Shown: positions 9,578 through 17,237 of the stretch, one piece after another
How the letters are laid out: each line of letters begins with the position of its first letter
How positions within the stretch are numbered: position 1 is the stretch's first letter
Assembly: GCF_003965815.1 (NCBI RefSeq)
Contig: NZ_RXOE01000001.1
Location: 1-64,000 of the forward strand
DNA from: Variovorax gossypii
Lineage (GTDB): Bacteria > Pseudomonadota > Gammaproteobacteria > Burkholderiales > Burkholderiaceae_C
Length of the DNA stretch: 64,000 bases
Reading direction: 5' to 3'
Translations under genes and position numbers: made by a program
Notes under the pieces: generated by a model
What the model saw: the letters and a program-made list of their open reading frames with translations, nothing else
Told to the model about the DNA's origin: nothing
Databases searched by the model: none

Positions 9578-10456
9578 TCATCGCGCAGGCGCGGTACTGG
9601 GCGCCGGCCGGCGCAACAGCAGCCATCCGAAGAGCGGGGCGGTGATGTACATCACCACCGAGTAGATGGCTGCCGGCAGCGCCAGCGGGAAGCTGCCGAG
9701 CACGCTCACCGCGATGAAGATCGCCAGCGTGGAGTTGTGGATGCCGATCTCGTAGCTGATGGCGGTGGCCAGAGGCTTGTCGAGCCCGGCGGCGCGGCTG
9801 AGGTAGTAGCCCGCCAGCAGGCTCAGCAGGTTGAACAGCAGCACGGGAATGCCGATCTGCGCGAAGGTGCTCGTGATGGTCTTCCACTCGTTGGCGATGG
9901 CGAGAACCGTCACCACGGCGAGCACCACGCCGCTGAAGACCTTGGTCGGCTTCTCCATGCGCGCCGCGAAGCCGGGCCGGCGCGAGGCCACGAACATGCC
10001 CAGCGCCACCGGCACCAGCACGATGGCGATCACCTCCACCAGCTTGCGCGTCTGCAGCGGCACCACCTGGCCGCTCTGCGCGAAGTGGCCGATGGCCCAG
10101 TTCGCGATGAGCGGCAGCGTGACGATGGACAGCAGCGTGTTCACGGCAGTGAGCGAGATGTTCATCGCCACGTTGCCGCCGAACAGGTGCGAGAACAGAT
10201 TGGCCGAGATGCCGCCCGGCGAGGCCGCCAGCAGCATCAGCCCGACCGCGAACACCGGCGACAGCCCGAAGCCCACGATGATCGCGTAGCACGCCAGCGG
10301 CAGGCCGATGACCTGCAGCGCGAGCGCGATGGTCACGGCCTTGGGGTGCTTGAAAAGGCGCCTGAAGTCGTCGAGCGAAAGCGAAAGCCCGAGCCCGAAC
10401 ATCACGAGCGCGAGCGCGCCGAACAGGAATCGGGTGACGATGACGGTACTGTCCAT
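9578..10456 (-). CDS. BASS-family (bile acid:sodium symporter-like) transporter
   Basis: 292 residues with nine or ten hydrophobic helices. Motifs typical of the family are GLGLSLSLDDF near the start and LLAASPGGISANLFSHLFGG in the middle. Family members move organic anions together with sodium, including pyruvate, pantothenate and sulfonates or bile acids in other organisms. Start is ATG 10456 with GAGGAGA upstream; an open extension of 20 codons before it looks non-coding. It follows the second aldolase after about 108 bases and is probably an uptake route for the same pathway. Confidence 0.9.
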   Translation of the reverse strand: MDSTVIVTRFLFGALALVMFGLGLSLSLDDFRRLFKHPKAVTIALALQVIGLPLACYAIIVGFGLSPVFAVGLMLLAASPGGISANLFSHLFGGNVAMNISLTAVNTLLSIVTLPLIANWAIGHFAQSGQVVPLQTRKLVEVIAIVLVPVALGMFVASRRPGFAARMEKPTKVFSGVVLAVVTVLAIANEWKTITSTFAQIGIPVLLFNLLSLLAGYYLSRAAGLDKPLATAISYEIGIHNSTLAIFIAVSVLGSFPLALPAAIYSVVMYITAPLFGWLLLRRPAPSTAPAR

Positions 10457-10564
10457 TGGGTTGTCTCCTCGGTGGCTCTTGTAGTTTTGATGCGGTAAAA
10501 AAATGGCTGCCAGCACCTGTCGCGCAGGCGCTGGCAGCCGTGGAAACCGGGACCGACGAAGGTC

Positions 10565-11332
10565 TTATTGCTTGTAGCTGTCGTCGATGCGGTCGAGCTT
10601 GCGAATGAGCGAAGGCCAGACGAACTGCCCGCCCATGCCGCCGGTCTGCACCTTCATGGCCTGGCCCACGCCTTCCACGATGCGCGGGTTCACGTGCGTG
10701 AGTTCGCCGCCGCCCGACTGCGCCGCGATCTGGATCTGGCAGGTGGCCTCGAAGGTGTACATCGAAAGGAAGGCGTCGGCAATGGTCTTTCCGCAGGTCA
10801 GCAGGCCGTGGTTGCGCAACATGAGGAAGTTCGCATTGCCCATGTCGGCCTGCAGGCGCGGCTTCTCGTCGTCTCGGAAGGCCACGCCCTCGTAGTCGTG
10901 GTACGCCAGCGAGGCCAGCACGAAGGTCGACTGCTGGCTGATGGGCAGCACGCCGTTCTTCTGCGCGCTCACGGCGATGCCGGCGCGCGTGTGGGTGTGC
11001 AGCACGCACTGGATGTCTTCCCGCGCGGCGTGCACCGCGCTGTGGATCACGAAGCCCGCCGGGTTCACGGGGTAGGGCGAGTCGATGATCTTGTTGCACT
11101 GCTGGTCGACCTTGACCAGGCTCGACGCGGTGATCTCGTCGAACATCAGGCCGTAGGGGTTGATCAGGAAGTGATGCTCCGGGCCGGGAATGCGCGCGCT
11201 GATGTGCGTGAAGACGAGGTCGCTCCAGCCGTGCAGCGCCACGAGGCGGTAGCAGGCGGCGAGGTCGACGCGCAGCTGCCACTCCTCGGCGGAGACGAGC
11301 TTCTGGATTTCGGGTTGGGCGAAGGCGTTCAT
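10565..11332 (-). CDS. Class II aldolase/adducin family protein (copy 2)
   Basis: 255 residues. Metal-binding histidines lie in VLHTHT (about 117) and LRNHGL (about 181). It is homologous along its full length to the copy at 5114-5902, including LINPYG, DEITAS and VIHSAVHAAR, but differs in the loop after EITAS and in the C-terminal third. Two diverged copies in one block suggest two related cleavage steps or alternative substrates. It starts 21 bases after the HD-domain gene on the same strand, so the two are likely co-transcribed. Confidence 0.9.
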   Translation of the reverse strand: MNAFAQPEIQKLVSAEEWQLRVDLAACYRLVALHGWSDLVFTHISARIPGPEHHFLINPYGLMFDEITASSLVKVDQQCNKIIDSPYPVNPAGFVIHSAVHAAREDIQCVLHTHTRAGIAVSAQKNGVLPISQQSTFVLASLAYHDYEGVAFRDDEKPRLQADMGNANFLMLRNHGLLTCGKTIADAFLSMYTFEATCQIQIAAQSGGGELTHVNPRIVEGVGQAMKVQTGGMGGQFVWPSLIRKLDRIDDSYKQ

Positions 11333-11353
11333 GGGATTGGTCCTCGGATGGGG

Positions 11354-11944
11354 TCAGGCGGCCGCGGGCTCGGTGAGCGCGGCCTTGTAGATGCTCTGCT
11401 TCGGCTGCGCCATCACGCGACGCAGCATGGGCTCGAATTCGCCGATGGGCAGCGTCTCGGCCTTGGGGTCGAAGGCGGGGTTGTCGTAGAGCGCGCAGAA
11501 CTCGGCCGTGCGCTCGTAGTGCGGGTGGCCCTTGAAGTTGTCGCGCATGTCGCGGTCCAGGCCGATGTGGTGGAAGAAGTAGTGGCCCTGGAAGATGCCG
11601 TGGTTTTGCACCATCCAGTGGTTGGCCTCGCTCACGAAGGGCTTCAGGATGGCCGCGGCGATGTCGGGATGGTTGAAGCTGCCGAGCGTGTCGCCGATGT
11701 CGTGCAGCAGCGCGCACACCACGTATTCCTCGTCGCGGCCGTCGCGCAGCGCGCGGGTGGCGGTCTGCAGCGAGTGGGTGTAGCGGTCGACCGGGAAGCC
11801 GCCGTAGTCGCCCTCGAGGATCTGCAGGTGCTTGATCACGCGCGCGGGCAGGCCGCCCGCGAACTGCATGAATTCGCCACCGATCAGCTGCCAGTCTTCG
11901 CGCGTGCTTTCCTGCATGCTCTTGAAACTTGCGCGTGCGTTCAT
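11354..11944 (-). CDS. HD-domain protein, possible PhnZ/TmpB-type diiron oxygenase
   Basis: 196 residues. The candidate metal ligands are His57, His81-Asp82 (LLHDIGD), His92, His115 and Asp154 (LYDNPAFDP), with Tyr47 ahead of the first helix. The spacing from Tyr47 through His57 to His81-Asp82 is the same as I recall for PhnZ (Tyr24, His34, His58-Asp59), a mixed-valence diiron oxygenase that cleaves a C-P bond. The PhnZ gating glutamate position is Phe50 here, so the substrate probably differs. An ordinary HD phosphohydrolase remains the alternative. It is the first gene of the block, 73 bases from the operator shared with the Crp-family gene. Confidence 0.75.
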   Translation of the reverse strand: MNARASFKSMQESTREDWQLIGGEFMQFAGGLPARVIKHLQILEGDYGGFPVDRYTHSLQTATRALRDGRDEEYVVCALLHDIGDTLGSFNHPDIAAAILKPFVSEANHWMVQNHGIFQGHYFFHHIGLDRDMRDNFKGHPHYERTAEFCALYDNPAFDPKAETLPIGEFEPMLRRVMAQPKQSIYKAALTEPAAA

Positions 11945-12009
11945 CGCCGGAGTCTCCGTTCTTGTCTTGTGGGGAACTGGTCACTGTATGCCTGCGCTTG
12001 ACCATCAAC

Positions 12010-12025
12010 TGTCAAGAATTTGACA
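12010..12025. promoter_or_regulatory. TGTCA-N6-TGACA palindrome, likely Crp-family operator
   Basis: TGTCAAGAATTTGACA lies between the divergent HD-domain gene (start 11944) and Crp-family gene (start 12071). It has the layout of a CRP/CooA-class site. Each half contains TTGACA, a consensus -35 hexamer, in the direction of the gene on that side, so binding could occlude both promoters. No strong -10 hexamer is seen at ideal spacing on either side. Confidence 0.6.
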
Positions 12026-12070
12026 ATGCGGGGTTCTGGTAAACCCCCGTTCCCTCGTCATTCCTCCTTC

Positions 12071-12793
12071 ATGGCCACCTCCCCGAAACCGCGCCTTTCC
12101 ACCGCGCACCGTGCCGCGCTGGAAGGCAATCCGTGGTTCATGAGCATGCCGCGCGCCCAGCGCGAGGCGCTGGTAGCCGCGGCGGAGCTTCACCACGTGC
12201 GGCGCGGCGCGATGGTGTTCCGCCAGGGCGACCCCATCCACGCCACGGACGGCGGCTTCTACGGGCTGGTGGCGGGCACGATCAAGATCTCCTCGCTGCG
12301 GCAGGACGGCCGCGAGGCCATCCTGGCGGTGCTGGAGCCCGGCAACTGGTTCGGCGAGATCACGCTGATCGACGGCTCGCCGCGTACCCACGACGCCACC
12401 GCGCTGGAAGCGCTCGACCTGCTGGTGGTGCCGCCCGCCGCCTTCGTGCAGCTGATGCGCGAGGTGGTTTTCTCCAACGCCATCGCCGCGATGCTGGCGG
12501 CGCGCGTGCGCATGCTCTACGGCCTCGCGGAAGACGCCACGCTGCGCAGCCTGCGCGCGCGCGTGGCGCACCGGCTGCTGGTGCTGGCGCGCGGCGACGC
12601 CACGCAGTCGGTGCACCTGCGGCACGAGCTGCAGCTGCCGCAGGAGGCGCTGGCGATGATGCTCGGCGTGACGCGCCAGACGCTGTCGAAGGAGCTCAAC
12701 GCGCTGGCGGCCGAAGGCGTGGTCGCGCTGGGCTACGGGCGCATCGAGCTGCTGTCGCTCGATGCGCTGAGGAAGCTGGTGAGCATGGGCTAG
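12071..12793 (+). CDS. Crp/Fnr-family transcriptional regulator
   Basis: 240 residues from ATG 12071. A cyclic-nucleotide-binding-type beta barrel covers about 15-130, with GNWFGEI at 91-97 and Arg105 near the position of the CRP phosphate-binding Arg. A dimer helix and winged HTH follow, with recognition helix VTRQTLSKELNAL. Relative to E. coli CRP, Arg180 is kept (Arg202), Glu181 is Gln203 and Arg185 is Lys207. There are no Fnr-type cysteines. ATG 12026 is an in-frame alternative start that would overlap the operator; neither start has a clear Shine-Dalgarno. The gene is divergent from the catabolic block and probably controls it. Its stop shares the CTAG tetranucleotide with the RND pump gene stop. 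Confidence 0.88.
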   Translation: MATSPKPRLSTAHRAALEGNPWFMSMPRAQREALVAAAELHHVRRGAMVFRQGDPIHATDGGFYGLVAGTIKISSLRQDGREAILAVLEPGNWFGEITLIDGSPRTHDATALEALDLLVVPPAAFVQLMREVVFSNAIAAMLAARVRMLYGLAEDATLRSLRARVAHRLLVLARGDATQSVHLRHELQLPQEALAMMLGVTRQTLSKELNALAAEGVVALGYGRIELLSLDALRKLVSMG

Positions 12794-15700
12794 GGGCGCA
12801 CGCCGTCTGCGGCCTCGTCGTCGGGCATCGACCCCGTTTCCGGCTTGGCCCCTGTCTTCGCCAGCTTGCGCGAGGGCTGGTCGAGCTTGTCGCCCAGCAC
12901 GCGCCGCACCACCACGTAGAACACCGGGATCATCAGCAGCCCGAGGAAGGTCGCGAACAGCATGCCGCCGGTCACGCCCATGCCGATCTCGTGCCGCGAG
13001 ACCGCGCCCGCGCCGCTGGAGACGATCAGCGGGAACACGCCGAGGATGAAGGCCAGCGAGGTCATCAGGATCGGGCGCAGCCGCAGCCGCGCGGCTTCGA
13101 GCACCGATTCGTACAGCGTCAGCCCGCGCTGCTGCGCCTCGACCGCGAACTCCACGATCAGGATCGCGTTCTTCGCCGCCAGGCCCATCACCGTCACCAG
13201 GCTGATCTTGAAGAACACGTCGTTCGGAAAGCCGGCCAGCCAGCAGAAGGCGATCACGCCCAGCATGCCCAGCGGCACCACCAGCAGCACCGCCACCGGA
13301 ATCGACCAGCTCTCGTACAGCGCGGCCAGGCACAGGAACACTACTACCACCGACAGCACCAGCAGCAGCGTGGCCGAGTTGCCGGCCTGCTGCTCCTGGT
13401 AGGACAGGCCGTTCCAGTCGTAGCCGAAGCCCGGCGGCAGTTCGTTGCGCACGATGTCCTGCAGCGTGGCCATCGCCTGCCCGGTGGACGTGCCGGGCGC
13501 CGGGTTGCCGACGATCTGCACCGCCGCGTTGCCGTTGAAGCGCTGCAGCGCGATCGGCCCGGTGCCCCACTGGGCCTTCACCACGCTCGACAGCGGCACC
13601 ATCGCGCCGGCGCTGCCCGCCAGCGTGCTCGGCGTGTACACGCGGTCGAGCGCCTCGGGGCCCATGCGGAAGGGCGCGTCGGCCTGCATGTACACGCGCT
13701 TGATGCGGCCGTCGTAGCGGAACTGGTTGACGTTGGTGGGGGCCAGCAGCATCGCGACGCCGTTGTAGACGTCCGTCAGCGTCAGCCCGAGCGCATAGGC
13801 CTGGGCGCGGTCGACCGCGATCTGCCACTGCGGCGCGTCAGGCAGCACGTTGGGCCGGATGCCCGACAACGTCGGGTTCTGGCCGGCCTTTTCCACCAGC
13901 GTGCGCGAGGCCTGTGCCAGTTCGGCGCGCGACTGGCCCGCGCGCGCCTGCAGGAACATGTCGATGCCGCCGAGCTGGCTCAGGCCGCGGATGGCCGGCT
14001 GGTTGAACGCGATGGCCTGCGCGTCGGGCAGGCCGCGCAGCGCGCGGGTGATCTCGGGAATGAGCTCCATCGCGGTCTTGCTTCGCTGCTCCCACGGCTT
14101 GAGCTTGACGAAGACCGTGCCGGCGTTCTCCGCGTTGCCTGCAAAGCCGAAGCCCTGTGCCTGGAAGATCGCATCGACGCTCGCGCCCACCGGGCTTTTC
14201 AGGATGCGCTCGCGGATCTCCGCCATCACGCGGTCGTTGCGCTCCAGCGTGGCGCCGGGCGGCAGCGTGACCGACACCAGCACCGAGCCCTGGTCCTCGC
14301 CCGGCACGAAGCCGGTGGGCATGCGCGCGTAGAGAAAGCCCGTGAGCACCGTGACCAGCACGAAGGCCAGCATCCAGCGCGGCGCGTGGCGCAGCGCCCA
14401 GCCCACGTGGCCGTTGTAGGTGCGCGCCACCCAGTCGAAGAGGCGGTCGAAGCCGCGGAAGAGGGCGTTCTTGCGCGCGTGGTCGGTGGGCTTGAGCAGC
14501 GTGGCGCACAGCGCGGGCGTGAAGGTCATCGCCAGGAAGGCCGAGCAGGCCATCGACAGCGCGATGGTGAAGGCGAACTGCGCGTAGATGATGCCGGTGG
14601 CCCCGGGCTGCAGCGCGGAAGGCACGAACACGGCGGTGAGCACCACCGTGATCGCCACGATGGCGCCGGTGATCTGCCCCATGCTCTTGCGCGTGGCCTC
14701 CCGGGGCTCCAGTCCTTCCTCGGTCATGAGCCGTTCGACGTTCTCGATCACCACGATGGCGTCGTCCACCACGATGCCGATGGCCAGCACCATGCCGAAC
14801 AGCGTCAGCTGGTTGAGCGAGAAGCCCAGCAGCTGCATGCCGGCGAAGGTGCCCAGCAGCGCCACCGGAATCACCAGCGTGGGGATCAGCGTGGCGCGCA
14901 GGTTCTGCAGGAACACCAGCATCACGAGAAACACCAGCACGATCGCTTCGAACAGCGTCTTCACCACCTCGGTGATCGATGCGGTGATGAAGGGCGTGGT
15001 GTCGTAGGCCACCGTCCAGCGCACGCCGGGGAGGTCGCGCACCAGCAGGTCCATCTGCTTCTTGATGGTCTCGCCCACCTGCAGCGCGTTGGCGCCCGGC
15101 GCGAGGTTGATGCCCAGGCCGCCCGCCGGCTTGCCGTCGAGCAGGGCGCGCTGGCCGTAGGTCTGGGGGCCGAACTCGACCCGCGCCACGTCGGACAGGC
15201 GCACCACGGTGCCGTCGTTGTTGGCGCGCAGGATGATGTCGCGGAACTGCTGGGGCGAGGTGAAGAGGGTGTCGGCCGCCGCGGTGGCGGTCACCTCCTG
15301 TCCCGGCGCTGCCGGATCGGCGCCGAGCGAGCCCGCGCCGAACTGCGCGTTCTGCGCCTGCACCGCGGTGAGCACCTGGCTGGCGGAGAGGCCGTAGGCC
15401 TGGAGCTTGTCGGGGTTGAGCCACAGCCGCATCGCGTATTCGGAGCCCGGCGTGATGGTGCTGCCCACGCCGTCGATGCGCGCGATCACCGGCAGGATAC
15501 GCGAGGCGATGATGTCGTTGAGCCGGCCCGAGTCGATCGTCGGATCGTCCGAGATGAGCTGCATGAACATCAGGATGTCCGGGCTCGCCTTGGCCACCAC
15601 CACGCCCTGCTGCGTGACCTGCGAGGGCAGCAGCGGCTGCGCCAGCTGCACCTTGTTCTGCACCTGCACCGCGGCGGTGTCGGGGTTGGTGCCGGTGGCG

Positions 15701-15981
15701 AAGCTCAGCGTGATGGTGGCGGTGCCGTTGGCTCGCGAGGTGGAACTGAAGTACAGCAGGTTGTCCAGGCCGATGAGCTGCTGCTCGATCACCTGCGTGA
15801 CGGTGGTTTCCATCGTCTCGGCGCTGGCGCCGGGATAGGTGGCTGTCACCGTGATCTGCGGCGGCGCGACGTTGGGGTACGAGGCGATGCCAAGCCGGCT
15901 CACGGCGATGGCGCCGACCAGCGAGATCAGGATGGCGACGACCCAGGCGAAGACCGGGCGGTCGATGAAGAACTTCGGCAT
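12790..15981 (-). CDS. RND efflux pump inner-membrane transporter (AcrB/MexB type)
   Basis: 1063 residues, typical of the hydrophobe/amphiphile efflux (HAE-1) family. It opens with MPKFFIDRPVFAWVVAI. The proton-relay aspartates are in GIVVDDAIVVIENV (about 406) and the lysine is in GLAAKNAILIVEFA (about 940). Two large periplasmic loops separate twelve membrane helices. It exports amphiphilic drugs or solvents using the proton gradient. It is third in the operon, 12 bases after the adaptor gene. The tail ends convergently on the Crp-family gene with both stop codons in CTAG (12790-12793). No local repressor gene is present. Confidence 0.96.
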   Translation of the reverse strand: MPKFFIDRPVFAWVVAILISLVGAIAVSRLGIASYPNVAPPQITVTATYPGASAETMETTVTQVIEQQLIGLDNLLYFSSTSRANGTATITLSFATGTNPDTAAVQVQNKVQLAQPLLPSQVTQQGVVVAKASPDILMFMQLISDDPTIDSGRLNDIIASRILPVIARIDGVGSTITPGSEYAMRLWLNPDKLQAYGLSASQVLTAVQAQNAQFGAGSLGADPAAPGQEVTATAAADTLFTSPQQFRDIILRANNDGTVVRLSDVARVEFGPQTYGQRALLDGKPAGGLGINLAPGANALQVGETIKKQMDLLVRDLPGVRWTVAYDTTPFITASITEVVKTLFEAIVLVFLVMLVFLQNLRATLIPTLVIPVALLGTFAGMQLLGFSLNQLTLFGMVLAIGIVVDDAIVVIENVERLMTEEGLEPREATRKSMGQITGAIVAITVVLTAVFVPSALQPGATGIIYAQFAFTIALSMACSAFLAMTFTPALCATLLKPTDHARKNALFRGFDRLFDWVARTYNGHVGWALRHAPRWMLAFVLVTVLTGFLYARMPTGFVPGEDQGSVLVSVTLPPGATLERNDRVMAEIRERILKSPVGASVDAIFQAQGFGFAGNAENAGTVFVKLKPWEQRSKTAMELIPEITRALRGLPDAQAIAFNQPAIRGLSQLGGIDMFLQARAGQSRAELAQASRTLVEKAGQNPTLSGIRPNVLPDAPQWQIAVDRAQAYALGLTLTDVYNGVAMLLAPTNVNQFRYDGRIKRVYMQADAPFRMGPEALDRVYTPSTLAGSAGAMVPLSSVVKAQWGTGPIALQRFNGNAAVQIVGNPAPGTSTGQAMATLQDIVRNELPPGFGYDWNGLSYQEQQAGNSATLLLVLSVVVVFLCLAALYESWSIPVAVLLVVPLGMLGVIAFCWLAGFPNDVFFKISLVTVMGLAAKNAILIVEFAVEAQQRGLTLYESVLEAARLRLRPILMTSLAFILGVFPLIVSSGAGAVSRHEIGMGVTGGMLFATFLGLLMIPVFYVVVRRVLGDKLDQPSRKLAKTGAKPETGSMPDDEAADGVRP

Positions 15982-15993
15982 GCGGGCGGTCCT

Positions 15994-17232
15994 TCAGCGA
16001 GCGGGGGCGGATGCCGGTGCGGCCGGAGCGGGCGCGGGCACGTTCCCGGGCACGGGTGCCGGTGGCGGCGGCTGCCAGTCCGAAGCCTTGACCTCCCTGC
16101 CGGGCGCCGCGCCCTGCAGGCCGCTCACGATCACGCGGTCGCCGGCGGCGAGGCCGCCCGTGACGATCCAGTCGCTGCCGCGCGCCGTGCCGGCCTGCAC
16201 GTTCTTGCGCAGCACCTTCGCGTCGGGCCCGACCACCAGCGCGTAGGCGCCGGCCGTGTCGCGCAGGATCGCGCGCTGCGGAACCAGGAACACCTGCTTC
16301 TGCTCGCCGAGCTCGGCCGAGAGCGTGACGTAAAGGCCTGGCAACAGCGCCTGCTGCGGATTGGGCAGCCGCGCGCGCAGGTTGACCGCGCCGGTGGCCG
16401 CGTTCACCACCGCGGCCGTGAAGTCGAGCGTGCCGGGGTGCTCGTACGGCGCGCCGTTGGGCAGCCTGACCTTCACCTGCACCCGGTTCTGCTGCGCGAG
16501 CGAAACGCGGCCCTGCGCCTGAGCCTGCCGCAGCGCCATCAGCTCGTCGGCGCTCACCGTGAAGTTGACGTAGAGCGGATCGATCTGCTGCACGGTGGCC
16601 AGCAGCGTGCCGTTGGCACCGCCGTCGCTGGTGCCGTTGCCCACCACCGCACCGACCGTGAGCTGCTGCTGGCCGGCGATGCCGTCGATGGGCGAAGTGA
16701 CCTTGGTGTAGCCGAGGTTGAGCCGCGCGGTGGCCACGGCTGCTTCGTCGGCGCGCACCCTGGCGGCGGCGCTGCGTTCGGCGGCGTCGGAGTTGTCCAC
16801 GGTCTGCTGCGAGACCGAGCCAACGGGCAGCAGCTGCCTGTTGCGCGCGGCGGTCATGCGCGCGTTGGCCAGCGTGGCCTGGTCCTGTGCCAGCACGGCC
16901 AGCGCGTTCTCCAGCTGCGCGCGGTAGAAGCCGGGGTCGATCTCGAAGAGCACCTGCCCCTGCCTGACGTTGGCGCCTTCCACGTAGGTGCGCCGTTGCA
17001 GCACGCCCGACACGCGGGCGGTGACGTTGGCGCTCAGAAAGGGCGAGAGCCGGCCGACCATGTCCTTGACCAGCGGCACGTCGCGCGGCTGCACGGCGAT
17101 CACGCCGACCTCGGGCGGCGGCGGGGCGGGCGGGGCGGTCTGCGGGCCGCAGGCGGCCAGCAGCGTGGCGGCCAGTGCGATGCCGGCCGCAAGGCGCCAG
17201 CGCGTCGATGAATGAAGAGAGTGGATGCGCAT
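15994..17232 (-). CDS. RND periplasmic adaptor lipoprotein (AcrA/MexA type)
   Basis: 412 residues. The lipobox LLAAC at about 26-30 indicates a lipid-anchored protein. The mature part has the lipoyl/hairpin/beta-barrel order of membrane fusion proteins (VTARVSGVLQRRTYVEG at the first lipoyl half, TSPIDGIAGQQ at the second). It bridges the RND pump and the outer-membrane factor. Start ATG 17232 lies only five bases after the end of the outer-membrane factor gene, so the three genes form one transcript. The C-terminus is alanine/proline rich. Confidence 0.95.
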   Translation of the reverse strand: MRIHSLHSSTRWRLAAGIALAATLLAACGPQTAPPAPPPPEVGVIAVQPRDVPLVKDMVGRLSPFLSANVTARVSGVLQRRTYVEGANVRQGQVLFEIDPGFYRAQLENALAVLAQDQATLANARMTAARNRQLLPVGSVSQQTVDNSDAAERSAAARVRADEAAVATARLNLGYTKVTSPIDGIAGQQQLTVGAVVGNGTSDGGANGTLLATVQQIDPLYVNFTVSADELMALRQAQAQGRVSLAQQNRVQVKVRLPNGAPYEHPGTLDFTAAVVNAATGAVNLRARLPNPQQALLPGLYVTLSAELGEQKQVFLVPQRAILRDTAGAYALVVGPDAKVLRKNVQAGTARGSDWIVTGGLAAGDRVIVSGLQGAAPGREVKASDWQPPPPAPVPGNVPAPAPAAPASAPAR

Positions 17233-17237
17233 GGCGG

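Noticed and set aside
12133..17211. A plus-strand frame open for about 1690 codons across the Crp-family gene and antisense to the RND operon
   Set aside because: The translation is Arg/Ala/His/Gln-rich without any family motif, and the Crp and RND genes in other frames are convincing. It is a by-product of high-GC third positions.
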